Positions 7,865 through 18,165 of a DNA stretch of 64,000 nt are shown in pieces. A model generated the notes under the pieces. It was not told the origin of the DNA and did not search any database. It saw nothing but the letters and a program-made list of their open reading frames with translations. The stretch covers positions 1,948,501 through 2,012,500 of the forward strand of contig NZ_CP014545.1 in NCBI RefSeq assembly GCF_001586275.1, in the 5' to 3' direction. Position 1 is the stretch's first letter. Each line of letters begins with the position of its first letter. The position numbers and the translations under genes are program-made. The stretch is from Sphingorhabdus sp. M41. GTDB lineage: Bacteria > Pseudomonadota > Alphaproteobacteria > Sphingomonadales > Sphingomonadaceae.

Positions 7865-9925
7865 TTATCCCGAGACCCGGTCCCAGTAGCGCAAATTCTT
7901 GCACTGGTTGAGAAAGTCCGCAGCATCTTTCTTCGCTCCGATTTCCACCACACCGTCGTCGATCTTGTCGGCGATACCCGCCGCTTTCAGCAGCGGCATC
8001 GCGCCTTCGGAATAGGCGATGAACTTGACGTGGGCGAAGGCGTCGCTGACGAAATCCTGGCTCGGCTTGTTGCCGGCCAGCTTTTCCGCAGCCTTTTCCG
8101 ACATCACCAGGGCAACCGCATCGAAGACCACCGACGGGCCACCATCGATTTTCTCGTCAGCCGGCATGTTCTTGCCGTCGGACAATTTTGCGCCGGCAAC
8201 ATGCGGCGCGATGATCGCGGTGGTGCCGCCTGCATCCTCGGTGGCCTTCTTCAATGCCTTCACCAGATCGGCATCGCCGCCCTCGGCGATATAAATGCCC
8301 AGTTTGCGACCGGAAAAGCTTTCCGGCGGGTTTTTGAGCATGCTGAGCGCGTCCGATGCTGGCAAATCATCCACCGGCTTGCGCGCGGGTTTGATCTTCT
8401 CGGGCAGCTTTTCCATACCGATACCATCGGCAACATTTTTAGCAAGATCAGCGTCGATATTGCGCAAATGGCCGACCATCCGCTCGCGGATCGCTTCCTT
8501 GCCGACCTTGGAAAGCTCAAAGGTGATGGCAGCGGCAATATGATCCTGCTCGATCGGGGTCTGGCTGATATAGAATTGCCGGGCCTGGCTATAATGGTCG
8601 GCAAAAGTCTCCGAGCGGACGCGCTGCTTGGTGCCGTCCACTTCTTCCGGATAGCTTTTGAAGCCCCTGGCCGGATCTTCGCGCGGCCCCTCGCCTTCGT
8701 CCCAGCTGTTCGGCTCGTAATTGACCCGCCCCTTGGGGTTGGTCATCGCCATATGGCCGTCCTGCTGATAATGGCGCACCGGACATTTCGGCGCGTTCAC
8801 CGGTATATGGGTAAAATTGGGGCTGCCAAGCCGCTTCAGCTGGGTATCGAGATAGGAGAAATTTCGTCCCTGCAGCAGCGGATCATTGGTGAAGTCGATG
8901 CCCGGCACGATATTCTGGGTGCAGAAAGCCACCTGCTCGGTTTCGGCGAAGAAATTGTCGACATTATTGTCGAGCACCATCTTGCCGATGATCCGGACAG
9001 GAACCTGCTCTTCCGGGATCAGCTTGGTCGGGTCGAGAACGTCAAATTCAAATTCATCGGCGAATTTATCGTCGAACACCTGCACGCCCAGTTCCCATTC
9101 CGGATAATCGCCGGAATCGACCGCATCCCACATGTCGCGGCGGTGAAAGTCGGGGTCCATGCCGTTGATTTTCAACGCTTCGTTCCAGACCACCGACTGC
9201 ATGCCCTGCTTCGGCTTCCAGTGGAATTTGACGAAGTGCGATTTGCCGTCTGCATTGACCAGACGGAAGGTGTGCACACCGAACCCTTCCATGAAGCGCA
9301 AGGAGCGGGGAATGGCGCGGTCGGACATCACCCACATGATCATATGCATCGATTCGGGGCTCAGGGTGACAAAGTCCCAGAAATTATCATGGGCACTCTG
9401 CGCCTGCGGGAAGCCGCGATCGGGCGCGGGTTTGACCGAGTGGATCAGGTCCGGAAATTTGATCGCGTCCTGGATGAAGAACACCGGAATATTGTTGCCA
9501 ACCAGATCCCAGTTTCCTTCCTTGGTATAGAACTTGACGGCAAAGCCGCGCACGTCGCGCGCGACATCGGGCGAACCCTTGCTGCCGGCAACGGTCGAGA
9601 AGCGGCAGAATAGCGGGGTCTTTTCTCCGACCCGCTGGAATATGTCGGCGCTGGACAGTTCCGGAATCGCCTCGGTCAGTTCGAAATGGCCATGAACGCC
9701 ATAGCCGCGCGCATGGACGACGCGCTCGGGAATGCGCTCATGATCGAAGTGGAATATCTTTTCCCGCATGATCTGGTCTTCCAGCATCGTGCCGCCGCGG
9801 GCATGGCTCTTCAGGCTGTTCTGGTCGTCCGACACGGGCATGCCCTGCTGCGTGGTCATGATATCGTCGTTGCCGGTTGCGGTCTGGCGTGGTTCGCCGT
9901 TTTCGCCGAGTTTCAGGTCTGTCAT
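7865..9925 (-). CDS. katE: Large-subunit monofunctional catalase (HPII/KatE type)
   Basis: This cytoplasmic haem catalase disproportionates hydrogen peroxide. The catalytic histidine is H71 in ERVVHARG, and the distal asparagine lies in [11 protein letters not shown]. The proximal haem tyrosine segment is [14 protein letters not shown]. After the catalase core a class-I glutamine amidotransferase-like domain (about residues 545-680, beginning [12 protein letters not shown]) is present, which defines the large-subunit clade. An upstream ATG (9949) is in frame, but GAAGGA lies nine bases before the ATG at 9925. Length (686 residues) is normal. It stands alone, as is typical of stationary-phase or stress-induced katE. 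Confidence 0.95.
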   Translation of the reverse strand: MTDLKLGENGEPRQTATGNDDIMTTQQGMPVSDDQNSLKSHARGGTMLEDQIMREKIFHFDHERIPERVVHARGYGVHGHFELTEAIPELSSADIFQRVGEKTPLFCRFSTVAGSKGSPDVARDVRGFAVKFYTKEGNWDLVGNNIPVFFIQDAIKFPDLIHSVKPAPDRGFPQAQSAHDNFWDFVTLSPESMHMIMWVMSDRAIPRSLRFMEGFGVHTFRLVNADGKSHFVKFHWKPKQGMQSVVWNEALKINGMDPDFHRRDMWDAVDSGDYPEWELGVQVFDDKFADEFEFDVLDPTKLIPEEQVPVRIIGKMVLDNNVDNFFAETEQVAFCTQNIVPGIDFTNDPLLQGRNFSYLDTQLKRLGSPNFTHIPVNAPKCPVRHYQQDGHMAMTNPKGRVNYEPNSWDEGEGPREDPARGFKSYPEEVDGTKQRVRSETFADHYSQARQFYISQTPIEQDHIAAAITFELSKVGKEAIRERMVGHLRNIDADLAKNVADGIGMEKLPEKIKPARKPVDDLPASDALSMLKNPPESFSGRKLGIYIAEGGDADLVKALKKATEDAGGTTAIIAPHVAGAKLSDGKNMPADEKIDGGPSVVFDAVALVMSEKAAEKLAGNKPSQDFVSDAFAHVKFIAYSEGAMPLLKAAGIADKIDDGVVEIGAKKDAADFLNQCKNLRYWDRVSG

Positions 9926-10043
9926 GGCTTTTTCCTTCGTTGGGAACATGTCTCTTCACTCAAACCTACGCAGGTCGGGAAAGATGGTTCACCGGAATGA
10001 CCGATAAAAATTTCGTCTCGTCGCTCCCGTTGGAGCGGCGTGT

Positions 10044-11309
10044 TCAGTTTGCCTTGGGCGTGAAACCGATATGCAGTTCCTTCAGCGATCGGAGCAGGAA
10101 ATGCGGGTGGATGGCAAAATCATTCTTGCCCTCGATAAACCACATGTCCTCGAACCGGTCGACCACTGCGGTAAAGCCCCAGATCAATTCACGCCGGGCG
10201 AGCGGAGCGCCGAGACAATGGTGGACGCCGGAGCCAAAGCCCATATGAGCACCGGCTTTCTTGCGCTCCAGGTCGATTTTCTCCGGACATTCAAACACGC
10301 TCTCGTCGCGATTGGCGGCGGCATAGCGGACATTGATCAGCGCACCCTTCGGTATGGTGACGCCGTGCATCTCCACCTCTTCTCCGGCAAAGCGCATCAG
10401 GCTCTGCATCGGCGATTCCAGCCGCACCACTTCCTCGACAAAGGTCTTCATATATTTGTCGGGATCGCTGTTCAGCTGCTCCCAGACATGCTTGTTCTCG
10501 ATCAGCAAGCGGATGCCCGATGCCAGCGCGTTGGTCGTCGTCTCGCTGCCGCCGACAAATGTGTCCGCCATCATCTCGGCGTGCAGCTCATTGTCGTTGA
10601 GCGGCCGGCCCCATTCCTCGATCACCCGGTTGACCAGCTCGCTGAGCAGGCTGTCGTCGGGATTCTTGCGCAGCCGCTCGAAAATGGGATGGAAATAATG
10701 CTGCCCCTCGATCTCGCGGTCGACCATTTCCAGTTCGGATTCCTCGTCGAGCATCATCGAAATCCGCTGGAAAAAGGCATCGGTCCAGCGCTTGATCTTC
10801 CACATATCCTGGCGCGGCGCGCCCATTTGCTCGCCAATGATATAGAGCGGCAAAGGTACGGCGAATTGGCTGACCCAGTTACACTGGCCGTCATCGATAA
10901 AGCCGTCGATCAGTTCATAGGCCAGGGTCTCGACCAGCGGATCCATGGTCTTGATCTTGCTCGGCTTGAACGCCTCGTTGAACATCGCCCGCATCTGTTT
11001 GTGATTGGGATCATCGCGGCTCGACAAGGTCGGCTCGGGCAGCCAGCCGTTTTCCTCAAAACGCTGTTGCACCAGCTGTTGCCGTTCGGTGGTGCCGGTC
11101 TTGTTGAAGGCGGCAAATTTCTTCGGGCTGCTCGGAAAGGTTTCAGGATCGAGCAGGACGCGGCGCACATCCTCGTAGCGGGTGATCACATAGATATCGG
11201 TGCCCGGCTGCTTGTAGACCGGCGCCTCCTCGCGCAGCACCTTATAGGCGTCATAAGGGCATTGCTGCGTTTCCACATCAAGCAGATTGATATCGGCCTT
11301 CGTTGCCAT
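10044..11309 (-). CDS. Cytochrome P450
   Basis: This is an intact bacterial class I P450 of 421 residues. The haem-ligand loop FGSGVHHCLG places the thiolate at C365. The K-helix E-x-x-R is E293-R296, and the I-helix oxygen-activation segment is GGSETTT. ATG 11309 is chosen because the longer frame would run into the neighbouring gene. It is followed on the same strand by nothing closer than katE, and preceded 11 bp upstream by a carboxymuconolactone decarboxylase-like gene, so the two probably form an operon. No ferredoxin or ferredoxin reductase gene is nearby. The substrate is unknown; related P450s in sphingomonads act on steroids, terpenes or fatty acids. Confidence 0.93.
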   Translation of the reverse strand: MATKADINLLDVETQQCPYDAYKVLREEAPVYKQPGTDIYVITRYEDVRRVLLDPETFPSSPKKFAAFNKTGTTERQQLVQQRFEENGWLPEPTLSSRDDPNHKQMRAMFNEAFKPSKIKTMDPLVETLAYELIDGFIDDGQCNWVSQFAVPLPLYIIGEQMGAPRQDMWKIKRWTDAFFQRISMMLDEESELEMVDREIEGQHYFHPIFERLRKNPDDSLLSELVNRVIEEWGRPLNDNELHAEMMADTFVGGSETTTNALASGIRLLIENKHVWEQLNSDPDKYMKTFVEEVVRLESPMQSLMRFAGEEVEMHGVTIPKGALINVRYAAANRDESVFECPEKIDLERKKAGAHMGFGSGVHHCLGAPLARRELIWGFTAVVDRFEDMWFIEGKNDFAIHPHFLLRSLKELHIGFTPKAN

Positions 11310-11320
11310 GCTATTTCTCC

Positions 11321-11908
11321 CTAGCGCACCTGAATTTTCTCTTCCCCCCATGGTGCAATGGTCTGGGCTTTCTGGAACGCCGCGGGCAGTTCTTCGACCA
11401 TATGCCAGGTCGCTGCCAGCCGACCGAAGCCGACGAAAAAGGCACAGGTCATGCCCAGTTCAACAATCTGTGCTTCGCTGAAATATTCGCGCAGACCGAC
11501 ATGGACAGCATCATCAATCGCCAGATGATCGGTCGCCATCAGCTCGCCATAATGGATCGCCGCCTTCTCTGCGTCGCTGAGATTGTCGGCTTCCTGCGGC
11601 TTCTCCAGCGAACAGACCGCGCCTTCATCGACGCCGTCATTAACGGCATCGGTGTAGCGGATCGCCATGCAGCTGCGGCACTGGTTGAAGAAAGCAATCC
11701 GCAGCCGGACCAGTTCGACCAGTCGCTCCGGCAGGTTACGGCCTGCCTTGAGCGCACCGCCAAATTGCATGAGGCCGAGTGCCTGCTCGGGACAATGGGC
11801 AAAATGGCGGACAAGGCCCTGCTCGAGGTCGGTCGCGGCGTCCGGATTCACGGCAGCCCTGATCCGTGGATCCCAACCCTCCGGCGGCAGCTTCGATATC
11901 CGGCTCAT
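11321..11908 (-). CDS. Carboxymuconolactone decarboxylase (AhpD-like) family protein
   Basis: The AhpD-like fold is recognised by the CRSC redox motif in FFNQCRSCMAIRYTDA, followed by the helix with H/E residues typical of alkylhydroperoxidase AhpD-core proteins. Such proteins are either peroxidase-type thiol enzymes or decarboxylases without the cysteines; the CxxC here favours thiol chemistry. It is the first gene of a two-gene unit with the P450 and could protect it or process its product. Length is 195 residues, longer than the minimal domain because of an N-terminal helix (SRISKLPPEGWDPRIRAAV) common in sphingomonad members. Confidence 0.85.
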   Translation of the reverse strand: MSRISKLPPEGWDPRIRAAVNPDAATDLEQGLVRHFAHCPEQALGLMQFGGALKAGRNLPERLVELVRLRIAFFNQCRSCMAIRYTDAVNDGVDEGAVCSLEKPQEADNLSDAEKAAIHYGELMATDHLAIDDAVHVGLREYFSEAQIVELGMTCAFFVGFGRLAATWHMVEELPAAFQKAQTIAPWGEEKIQVR

Positions 11909-12028
11909 CCGATCCTCCCCAATCCGACAATGATATTGGGAGGAGTCTAGATTTTCCCGGAACGAAAGAAACTGTCGAATTGAACAAGGGCTAGCCTGGG
12001 ACGGCGCGAAAAATAGAAAAGCCCGCTA

Positions 12029-12742
12029 TTATTCCGCTTCCGCATTCTGGTCATATTTTAGCTCGAGATAGCGGCCACGGATCGACAGATTGTCGATGTC
12101 GCCCTTGGCAATCTGCTGGGTCACCCCGGCGATTTCCTTTTCGATCAGGGTCAGCCCGCCGATCAGCTGCTCGTCCGGCGATTTTCCGCTATCGGTCGCT
12201 TTGCTGCGCATGGAGGCGGGAATCGCCCGATAGCCGTTGATTAACTCGGGCAGATGCTCGCCAACCAGCTTGCGCACTTCGTAGGCCGCAGCATCTCCCT
12301 CGTTGAGCTTGTTCAGTTGCGGCGAGAGCATGTCCAGCTGAACGCCGATGCCGTTGACGATCTGGACCGCCGGCGCAGGCAGCGCCGGGCGCTGGTTTTC
12401 CAGCCAGATTTCGGTCTTGCCGGCCAGCGACTTTAGATCGGACTTCATGATAGTCTCGGGCGTCGGCATTTTCATTTTCGGAAATTTCATCGAGGCCCAG
12501 ATACCGCCAGCGATCAGCCCGGCAGATATCATCACACCCCAGAAACCGATGCCGCTCAAAATCCCGCCAACGATGCTCGCACCGACCAGCACGCCAACAG
12601 TCCACAAGGCCGCACGGCCCAGCTTCTTGAAGAAATGGCCCTGCTTCAGCTTGTGCGAGCGATTGCCGATCGAGCGGCGGAATTGGGAATCGCGAAGCGC
12701 CCGCGCCGCGCTGTCAAAGATTTGCTGATTGGATTCGGTCAC
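12029..12742 (-). CDS. XpaC-like protein, partner of TelA
   Basis: The gene lies six bases downstream of telA, the usual place for the XpaC-like partner in TelA operons. A basic N-terminal region is followed by two hydrophobic helices (about residues 41-80, with ALWTVGVLVGASIVGGILSG) and then a mostly helical cytoplasmic domain. No enzymatic motif is visible. XpaC was named after hydrolysis of 5-bromo-4-chloroindolyl phosphate, but its true function is unknown; the pair is linked to tellurite and antimicrobial peptide resistance in other bacteria. The assignment rests on context plus architecture. Confidence 0.7.
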   Translation of the reverse strand: MTESNQQIFDSAARALRDSQFRRSIGNRSHKLKQGHFFKKLGRAALWTVGVLVGASIVGGILSGIGFWGVMISAGLIAGGIWASMKFPKMKMPTPETIMKSDLKSLAGKTEIWLENQRPALPAPAVQIVNGIGVQLDMLSPQLNKLNEGDAAAYEVRKLVGEHLPELINGYRAIPASMRSKATDSGKSPDEQLIGGLTLIEKEIAGVTQQIAKGDIDNLSIRGRYLELKYDQNAEAE

Positions 12743-12748
12743 CAGGCT

Positions 12749-13954
12749 CTATTCCTCCAGCGCCGACAGGGGGTTTTCGGAAGGCGCTTCCAGCTGCGCC
12801 TTTGCCTGCCCTTCGGATCGCGCAATATAGCCTTTGGATTTCTCGATCTCGCCGGAAAGAGAATTCACGGTCGCCTTCATATTCTCCAATGCTTTCAACT
12901 TGAACGTGTCGATATTGTCCATCGTGTCGTAGACATTCTGGAACGCGCGTTGCAGCGTTTCGAGCGGAATGGTCGACGAGGCAGCCTGCTCGTGGATCTG
13001 GCCGGTCTGGTTCTTCAGCATCTCACTGGTGCTGTCGATCACGCCTGCCGTCGTCGTGTTGAGCGCGGTAATCTGGTCGAGGACCAGCTTCTGGTTGGTC
13101 AGCGCCTGAGCGACGGTCACACCGGTGCGCAAAGCGCCCACCGTGGTTGTGCTGGCCCGGTCGACGCCCTTGACCAGTTCTACATTGTTGCGCTTCACCA
13201 GATCGAGCGCAAGATAGCCCTGTACGGTAACCGCCATCTGGGTGAGCAGATCCTGCGTGCGTTGCCGAACATAGAAAAGCGCGCTTTCGCGGATCGCCTT
13301 GGCCTTGCCCGGATCGGTGGCGTCCAGTTCGGCAGCCTTGTCTTCGAGCCGCTGGTCCATGACCTTGGAAACGTGGATCATCTGCTCCAGCCGACCCATG
13401 GCCGCCCAGAGATTCTTGCGTTCGACATCTATTGCCGCATTGTCCATCAGCAATTCGTCCTTGCCGGAACGAAGCCGGTCCAGGATCGAACCGATATGGC
13501 CCTGCGCGCTCTTGTAGCCGTCGAAATAATTGCGCATCTTGTTGCCGAACGGGATGATTCCGAAAATCTTCTTCTTGGCAGTCAGATTGCCGCGCTTGCC
13601 CGGATCAAGATCCTCGACCGTCCGGCGCAATTCGGCGAGATCGGAGCCAATGCCGCTTTCTTCGTCCATCGACCGGATCGGGCGATCGAGAAAACGGTTG
13701 GACTGGCCCGCCGCTTCGGCAATTTCCTTGCGGCCAATATTGGTAATCTGGTCCACTTTTTTACCAAATTCGGGACTATTTTGATCCTGAGCGATCAAAT
13801 CGTCGATAAAATGGTCAACTTTTTCCTCGAGCTTGGACTTAACCTCGTCGCCGATCGAAACCAGGCCTCCGGCCTTTTCGGGAGCGACAGGAACCACCGG
13901 ATCCGGCGGAGTCAATTTCAGTTCATCGGTCGCGGTGATTGTTTCGGTCGCCAT
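12749..13954 (-). CDS. Toxic anion resistance protein TelA family
   Basis: The 401-residue, largely alpha-helical protein matches TelA/KlaA: the segments EFGKKVDQITNIGRKEI, RKNLWAAMGRLEQMIHV and VKRNNVELVKGVDRAST are characteristic, and the last is the best conserved block of the family. No membrane segment or catalytic motif is seen, so it is probably cytoplasmic and works with the membrane-bound XpaC-like neighbour. Members are associated with tellurite resistance and cell-envelope stress, but the mechanism is not known. The 159-bp gap upstream (13955-14113) shows no gene. Confidence 0.9.
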   Translation of the reverse strand: MATETITATDELKLTPPDPVVPVAPEKAGGLVSIGDEVKSKLEEKVDHFIDDLIAQDQNSPEFGKKVDQITNIGRKEIAEAAGQSNRFLDRPIRSMDEESGIGSDLAELRRTVEDLDPGKRGNLTAKKKIFGIIPFGNKMRNYFDGYKSAQGHIGSILDRLRSGKDELLMDNAAIDVERKNLWAAMGRLEQMIHVSKVMDQRLEDKAAELDATDPGKAKAIRESALFYVRQRTQDLLTQMAVTVQGYLALDLVKRNNVELVKGVDRASTTTVGALRTGVTVAQALTNQKLVLDQITALNTTTAGVIDSTSEMLKNQTGQIHEQAASSTIPLETLQRAFQNVYDTMDNIDTFKLKALENMKATVNSLSGEIEKSKGYIARSEGQAKAQLEAPSENPLSALEE

Positions 13955-14113
13955 GCTGTTCAGCCTCCCTGCCCCGGCACCAGTGCGGGGCTTTTCCTAT
14001 AAATGGATGCAAATGCCCCGCTTTTCAAGCGTTTCAACTGCTGTATTAGATAAATAATACAGTTTTTATGAAACTGTGCAACATGCTTCCAATTCTTCCA
14101 TCTTTGGCAAAGT

Positions 14114-14830
14114 TCAGCCTTTCAGCACTTCCACCACTTGCGGCGCGATTTTTCCCACGATGATATCAATGCCCTCGGCGGTCGGATGCAGGCCATCGGG
14201 CAGGAAAAGACTGGGATTTCCCACCACACCATCCATGAAGAACGGGTAGAGCGCGACATCATATTTTCTGGCAAGCGCAGGGTAGATGATATTGAATTCA
14301 TCGCTGAATTTCGCCCCCAGATTGGGCGGAGCCAGCATGCCCGTCAGCATTACCGAGATGCCACGATCCTGAAGCTTTTTGACCATCGCATCCAGATTGG
14401 CGCGGGTATCAGCCGGTTTCAGACCGCGCAGCAGGTCATTGCCACCGAGCCCCAATATCACCAGGTCAGGCTTGCGCGACAGGCTATCCAGAACGAAATC
14501 CATCCGCCGCAGTCCCGCAGCCGTCGTATCGCCCGACACGCCAGCATTGTGCACCCGAACGTCCTTGCCGGCCGCCTTCAGCGCCGCCTGCAGTTCCGGT
14601 GCAAAGCCCTCTTTTTGGTCCAGACCATAGCCGGCATAAAGGCTGTCACCAAAAGCAACGATCAGGATTTCAGCCTCTTTCACTTCCGCCTTCTGATCGC
14701 CGCCCACTTCGGTCGATGCCGTCTCTACGTCCTCTGGAACAGCTTGCGCCGCTTCCGGCGCGGGGCCACAAGCGATCAAAAGTTGCAGAAATGCTAGTGT
14801 GAACCCATATAAGACCAAATTCTTCAACAT
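14114..14830 (-). CDS. tesA: Arylesterase / lysophospholipase TesA family, lipoprotein form
   Basis: This SGNH hydrolase shows all four blocks: GDSL as VAFGDSLYAGYG, the oxyanion glycine in GVSGDT, GGND in LGLGGNDLLRG, and the catalytic D-x-x-H as DGLHP. A lipobox (LLIAC, lipidated C21) indicates an outer- or inner-membrane lipoprotein, whereas E. coli TesA is a soluble periplasmic protein. It is divergent from an ABC transporter with only 17 bp between the start codons, which is the same arrangement as tesA-ybbA-ybbP in enterobacteria, so the locus is conserved. Substrates are esters, thioesters or lysophospholipids. Confidence 0.9.
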   Translation of the reverse strand: MLKNLVLYGFTLAFLQLLIACGPAPEAAQAVPEDVETASTEVGGDQKAEVKEAEILIVAFGDSLYAGYGLDQKEGFAPELQAALKAAGKDVRVHNAGVSGDTTAAGLRRMDFVLDSLSRKPDLVILGLGGNDLLRGLKPADTRANLDAMVKKLQDRGISVMLTGMLAPPNLGAKFSDEFNIIYPALARKYDVALYPFFMDGVVGNPSLFLPDGLHPTAEGIDIIVGKIAPQVVEVLKG

Positions 14831-14847
14831 CGGATATCCTTACCCCC

Positions 14848-15573
14848 ATGATCCAGAAAACCGCCGCATCGAGCGACGCCGCCACAGTTGAACCCCATAT
14901 CGCGATTGCAGCCCGGAATGTCACCCTGTCTTTGGGGGAAGGAACAGCGCGAGTCGATATTCTGCGCGGTATCGATCTGTCGATCGAGGAGGGCAAGACA
15001 GTGGCCTTGCTCGGGCCGTCCGGGTCTGGCAAATCTTCGCTGATGGCGATCCTGTCCGGTCTCGAACGGGCAACCGGTGGTACGGTAAACATTGCCGGCG
15101 CCGACTTCGGCACGATGAACGAGGATCAGCTGGCGGTTGCCCGGCGCGGCCGCGTAGGCATAGTATTGCAGGCCTTTCACCTGCTCCCCACGATGACAGC
15201 GCTGGAGAACGTTGCGGTTCCGCTCGAACTGGACGGCCAACCCGATCCCTTTGAAATCGCTGCAAAGGAATTGACGGCAGTCGGCCTCGGCGACCGTCTC
15301 GGCCATTATCCGACCCAGCTGTCCGGCGGTGAACAACAACGCGTGGCCATTGCCCGCGCGATGGCCTCGCGGCCAACGATCATCTTCGCAGACGAACCCA
15401 CCGGCAATCTCGACGGCACCACCGGCGAGAAAATCATCACTTTGCTGTTCGATCGCCAGCAAGCCACCGCAGCAACCCTGCTGATCATTACCCATGATCC
15501 CGAACTGGCCAAGCGTTGCGATCGAATCATCGAATTGCGCGACGGTCTGATCGAACGGGACAGCGCCGCGTGA
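14848..15573 (+). CDS. ABC transporter ATP-binding protein, LolD/YbbA type
   Basis: The ATPase carries Walker A GPSGSGKS (residues 56-63), the signature LSGGEQQRVAIARAM and Walker B IIFADEPTGNLD. The family (MacB/LolD) uses ATP to drive mechanotransmission rather than true import. It pairs with the FtsX-like permease downstream, whose GTG start overlaps this gene's TGA. As in E. coli YbbA-YbbP with TesA, the complex probably handles lipid-like or lipoprotein substrates at the inner membrane. The N-terminal 20 residues before the fold are longer than usual. Confidence 0.92.
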   Translation: MIQKTAASSDAATVEPHIAIAARNVTLSLGEGTARVDILRGIDLSIEEGKTVALLGPSGSGKSSLMAILSGLERATGGTVNIAGADFGTMNEDQLAVARRGRVGIVLQAFHLLPTMTALENVAVPLELDGQPDPFEIAAKELTAVGLGDRLGHYPTQLSGGEQQRVAIARAMASRPTIIFADEPTGNLDGTTGEKIITLLFDRQQATAATLLIITHDPELAKRCDRIIELRDGLIERDSAA

Positions 15574-18077
15574 GCGCTGAACTCGGCAAAGCATGGACTA
15601 TTGCCCGCCGTGATCTGCGGGGACGGTTCGTCGGCCTTCGGCTGCTGATTATCTGCCTGTTTCTCGGCGTTGCCACTTTGGCAGCCATTGGCAGTCTGAC
15701 CAACGCGATCACCGAAGAACTGGCCAATCGCGGTCAGGCGATTTTGGGCGGCGATCTGGAGATTGCGGTTGCCCAGCGGGAAGCCACTGTCGAGGAACTG
15801 GCCGCCCTCAAGCAGGCAGGAACCCTCTCTGAAACGCTGCGGATGCAGGCGATGGCTCGGTTGCCGGACGGCAGCGACACGCAACTGGTCGAGCTGAAAG
15901 GCGTCGATGGTGGCTACCCGCTTTATGGCAATTTCACGCTCGAGAATAGCCAGAGGGTTTCTGCACCCGGACCACAGGAAATCTATGTCACCCCTGCCCT
16001 GAAGCAGCGGCTGGCACTGGAAAGCGGAGACCAAGTCGACTTTGGCGAGGCCAGTTTTACTGTCTCTGGCATCATCGCCGAAGAACCTGACAGGCTCAGC
16101 GAAGGCCTGTCGCTGGGGCCGGTGGCAATAACGTCGCTGGACGGTCTACGCGCCACACAATTGATCCAGCCCGGTAGCCTGTTCGAGAGCAAATATCGTC
16201 TCAAACTGCCTGCTACCGACATTCCCCGTGAGGTCGGCGACCGGCTTTCCGAGCGATTCCCTAACGCCTCGTGGGAAGTCAAGACACGCGACGATGGTGC
16301 GCCAAGCACGAGACGCTTCATTGAACGCATGGGACAATTTCTGACTCTGGTTGGCCTCGCCTCACTGGTGATCGCTGGCATCGGCGTCGGCAATGGCGTT
16401 GCCTCTTACCTGCGCGGCAAGCAGGGTGCGATCGCCACGCTCAAGATACTTGGCGCAGACAGCGCGATGATCTTTCGCATCTATCTGTTCCAGATCATGG
16501 CGGTGGCACTGGGCGCCATTGCTCTGGGTCTCGTCATTGGTGCCCTGGCTCCGCTGGCGATCATCCAGATCGCGGGCGATGTTCTACCCATCAAACCGGA
16601 ATTTGCCGTCTATCCGCTGCCTTTGCTGGTCAGCGCACTCTATGGATTGCTGATCGCCGTCATCTTCGCCCTGCCCCCCTTGTCGCGGGCAAAGACAATC
16701 CCGGCAGCCGGTATCATCCGCGGCGAAGGCCGTTCTTGGCGCCAGATTGACCGGCAAAGCTGGGTTGGTGTGGGCCTGGCGATTGCCGCCATCATCGCGC
16801 TCGCTCTCGGCACAGCCAATGAACCTTTATTTTCCGCCTCGTTCATGGGCGCAGCAGCCGCGATCTTGCTCCTGCTGACTGGATTGGGCGCGCTGATCCG
16901 CTGGCTGGCCAGCAAGGCCCCGCGCCCGAAACATCCATTGTTGCGACTCGCGCTGACCAGCCTGCATCGTCCCGGTGCCCAGACTGGACAGCTGGTTGTC
17001 GCACTGGGACTCGGCTTGACCCTGTTCGCCACGCTGTCTGCAATCCAGACCAGCCTGACCAACGAAATCCGCTCGACCGTTCCCCGCGATGCCCCGAGCT
17101 TTTTCGTGCTCGACATCCCGGTCGAACGCGCCGACGAATTCCGCGCCAAGGTCGCGGAGACTTCCAAAGCTGCCGAAGTGAATATCGTACCGACGCTGCG
17201 CGGATCCATCACCGAATTCCGCGGCCAGCGGGTTTCCGAACTGGAAACCCTCCCCGAAGGCGCATGGGTGCTGCGTGGCGATCGCGGCCTCACCTATAGT
17301 GCGACTATTCCCGAAGGCAGCGAAATTGCCGAGGGCGAGTGGTGGCCTGTTGATTATGACGGACCGCCTCTGGTCTCGGTCGATGAAGAACAGGGCGCGG
17401 CAATGGGCCTCAAAATCGGAGACAGCCTGACCGTCAGCCTCCTCGGTGTCGAGATTCCGGCCAGGGTAGCCTCGTTCCGCAAGGTTAACTGGCGCAATTT
17501 CGGCTTCAACTATGTACTGGTCTTCCCGCCCAGCGTTCTGGCTGATGTCCCGCATAATGTCGCAGCGACCATCCAGCTGGAAGCGGCCAGGGAAGATCAA
17601 CTGCTCGGCATATTACCGCAGGAATTCCCGTCCATCTCGATGGTCAAGGTCAAGGAAATCGCCTCCCAGATCGGCGACATATTGGACCAGATGGCCACCG
17701 CCATTGCTGCCGCCGCCTCGATCGCGATCTTCTCCGGCATCGCGGTGCTGATCGGCGCCATTGCCGCATCGCGCCAGGCGCGGGTCTATGACAGCGTGAT
17801 CCTGAAGCTGCTCGGCGCAACGCGGGCACAGATATTATCGGTTCAGGCAATCGAATATGCGCTGCTGGCATTTCTGTTATCAGCGGTGGCTCTGGGGCTC
17901 GGCCTGTTTGCCGGCTGGTTCGTGATCACCCAGATTTTCGAGTTCACCTGGCAGCCGGATTGGGGAATCGTCCTGCTGACGCTGGGCATCGGCGCGATTG
18001 CAACCCTGGGGATCGGCTTGCTTGGCTCCATCCCGGTGCTGTCGGCCAAACCGGCAAGGGCTTTGCGAGAGCTATAG
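15570..18077 (+). CDS. FtsX-like ABC transporter permease (YbbP type)
   Basis: This 835-residue membrane protein has two FtsX-type units. An N-terminal helix (about residues 20-40) precedes a periplasmic domain with MacB-like features (VTPALKQRLALESGDQVDF), then three helices, a second periplasmic domain, and the last three helices ending in the LRE-type tail. The GTG at 15570 overlaps the upstream stop as GTGA; the frame is open further upstream, but only within the ATPase gene. Ten predicted membrane segments match YbbP. It works with the ATPase encoded directly upstream. Confidence 0.92.
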   Translation: MSAELGKAWTIARRDLRGRFVGLRLLIICLFLGVATLAAIGSLTNAITEELANRGQAILGGDLEIAVAQREATVEELAALKQAGTLSETLRMQAMARLPDGSDTQLVELKGVDGGYPLYGNFTLENSQRVSAPGPQEIYVTPALKQRLALESGDQVDFGEASFTVSGIIAEEPDRLSEGLSLGPVAITSLDGLRATQLIQPGSLFESKYRLKLPATDIPREVGDRLSERFPNASWEVKTRDDGAPSTRRFIERMGQFLTLVGLASLVIAGIGVGNGVASYLRGKQGAIATLKILGADSAMIFRIYLFQIMAVALGAIALGLVIGALAPLAIIQIAGDVLPIKPEFAVYPLPLLVSALYGLLIAVIFALPPLSRAKTIPAAGIIRGEGRSWRQIDRQSWVGVGLAIAAIIALALGTANEPLFSASFMGAAAAILLLLTGLGALIRWLASKAPRPKHPLLRLALTSLHRPGAQTGQLVVALGLGLTLFATLSAIQTSLTNEIRSTVPRDAPSFFVLDIPVERADEFRAKVAETSKAAEVNIVPTLRGSITEFRGQRVSELETLPEGAWVLRGDRGLTYSATIPEGSEIAEGEWWPVDYDGPPLVSVDEEQGAAMGLKIGDSLTVSLLGVEIPARVASFRKVNWRNFGFNYVLVFPPSVLADVPHNVAATIQLEAAREDQLLGILPQEFPSISMVKVKEIASQIGDILDQMATAIAAAASIAIFSGIAVLIGAIAASRQARVYDSVILKLLGATRAQILSVQAIEYALLAFLLSAVALGLGLFAGWFVITQIFEFTWQPDWGIVLLTLGIGAIATLGIGLLGSIPVLSAKPARALREL

Positions 18078-18085
18078 AAGGTCCT

Positions 18086-18152
18086 GTTCGCACTGAGCTT
18101 GTCGAAGTGCCTCTATCGCCACGCGCAATCCTTCGACAAGCTCAGGACGAAC
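18086..18152. repeat. Inverted repeat with CTGAGCTTGTCGAAG arms (dispersed sphingomonad-type element)
   Basis: CTGAGCTTGTCGAAG near 18093-18107 and its reverse complement CTTCGACAAGCTCAG at 18131-18145 form a 22-bp near-perfect inverted repeat (two mismatches, 23-base loop) that extends to GTTCG/CGAAC at the ends. The same arms recur widely in related genomes by my recollection. Placed between two convergent genes, it probably acts as a bidirectional terminator. Confidence 0.7.
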
Positions 18153-18165
18153 GGGCATTGATCAG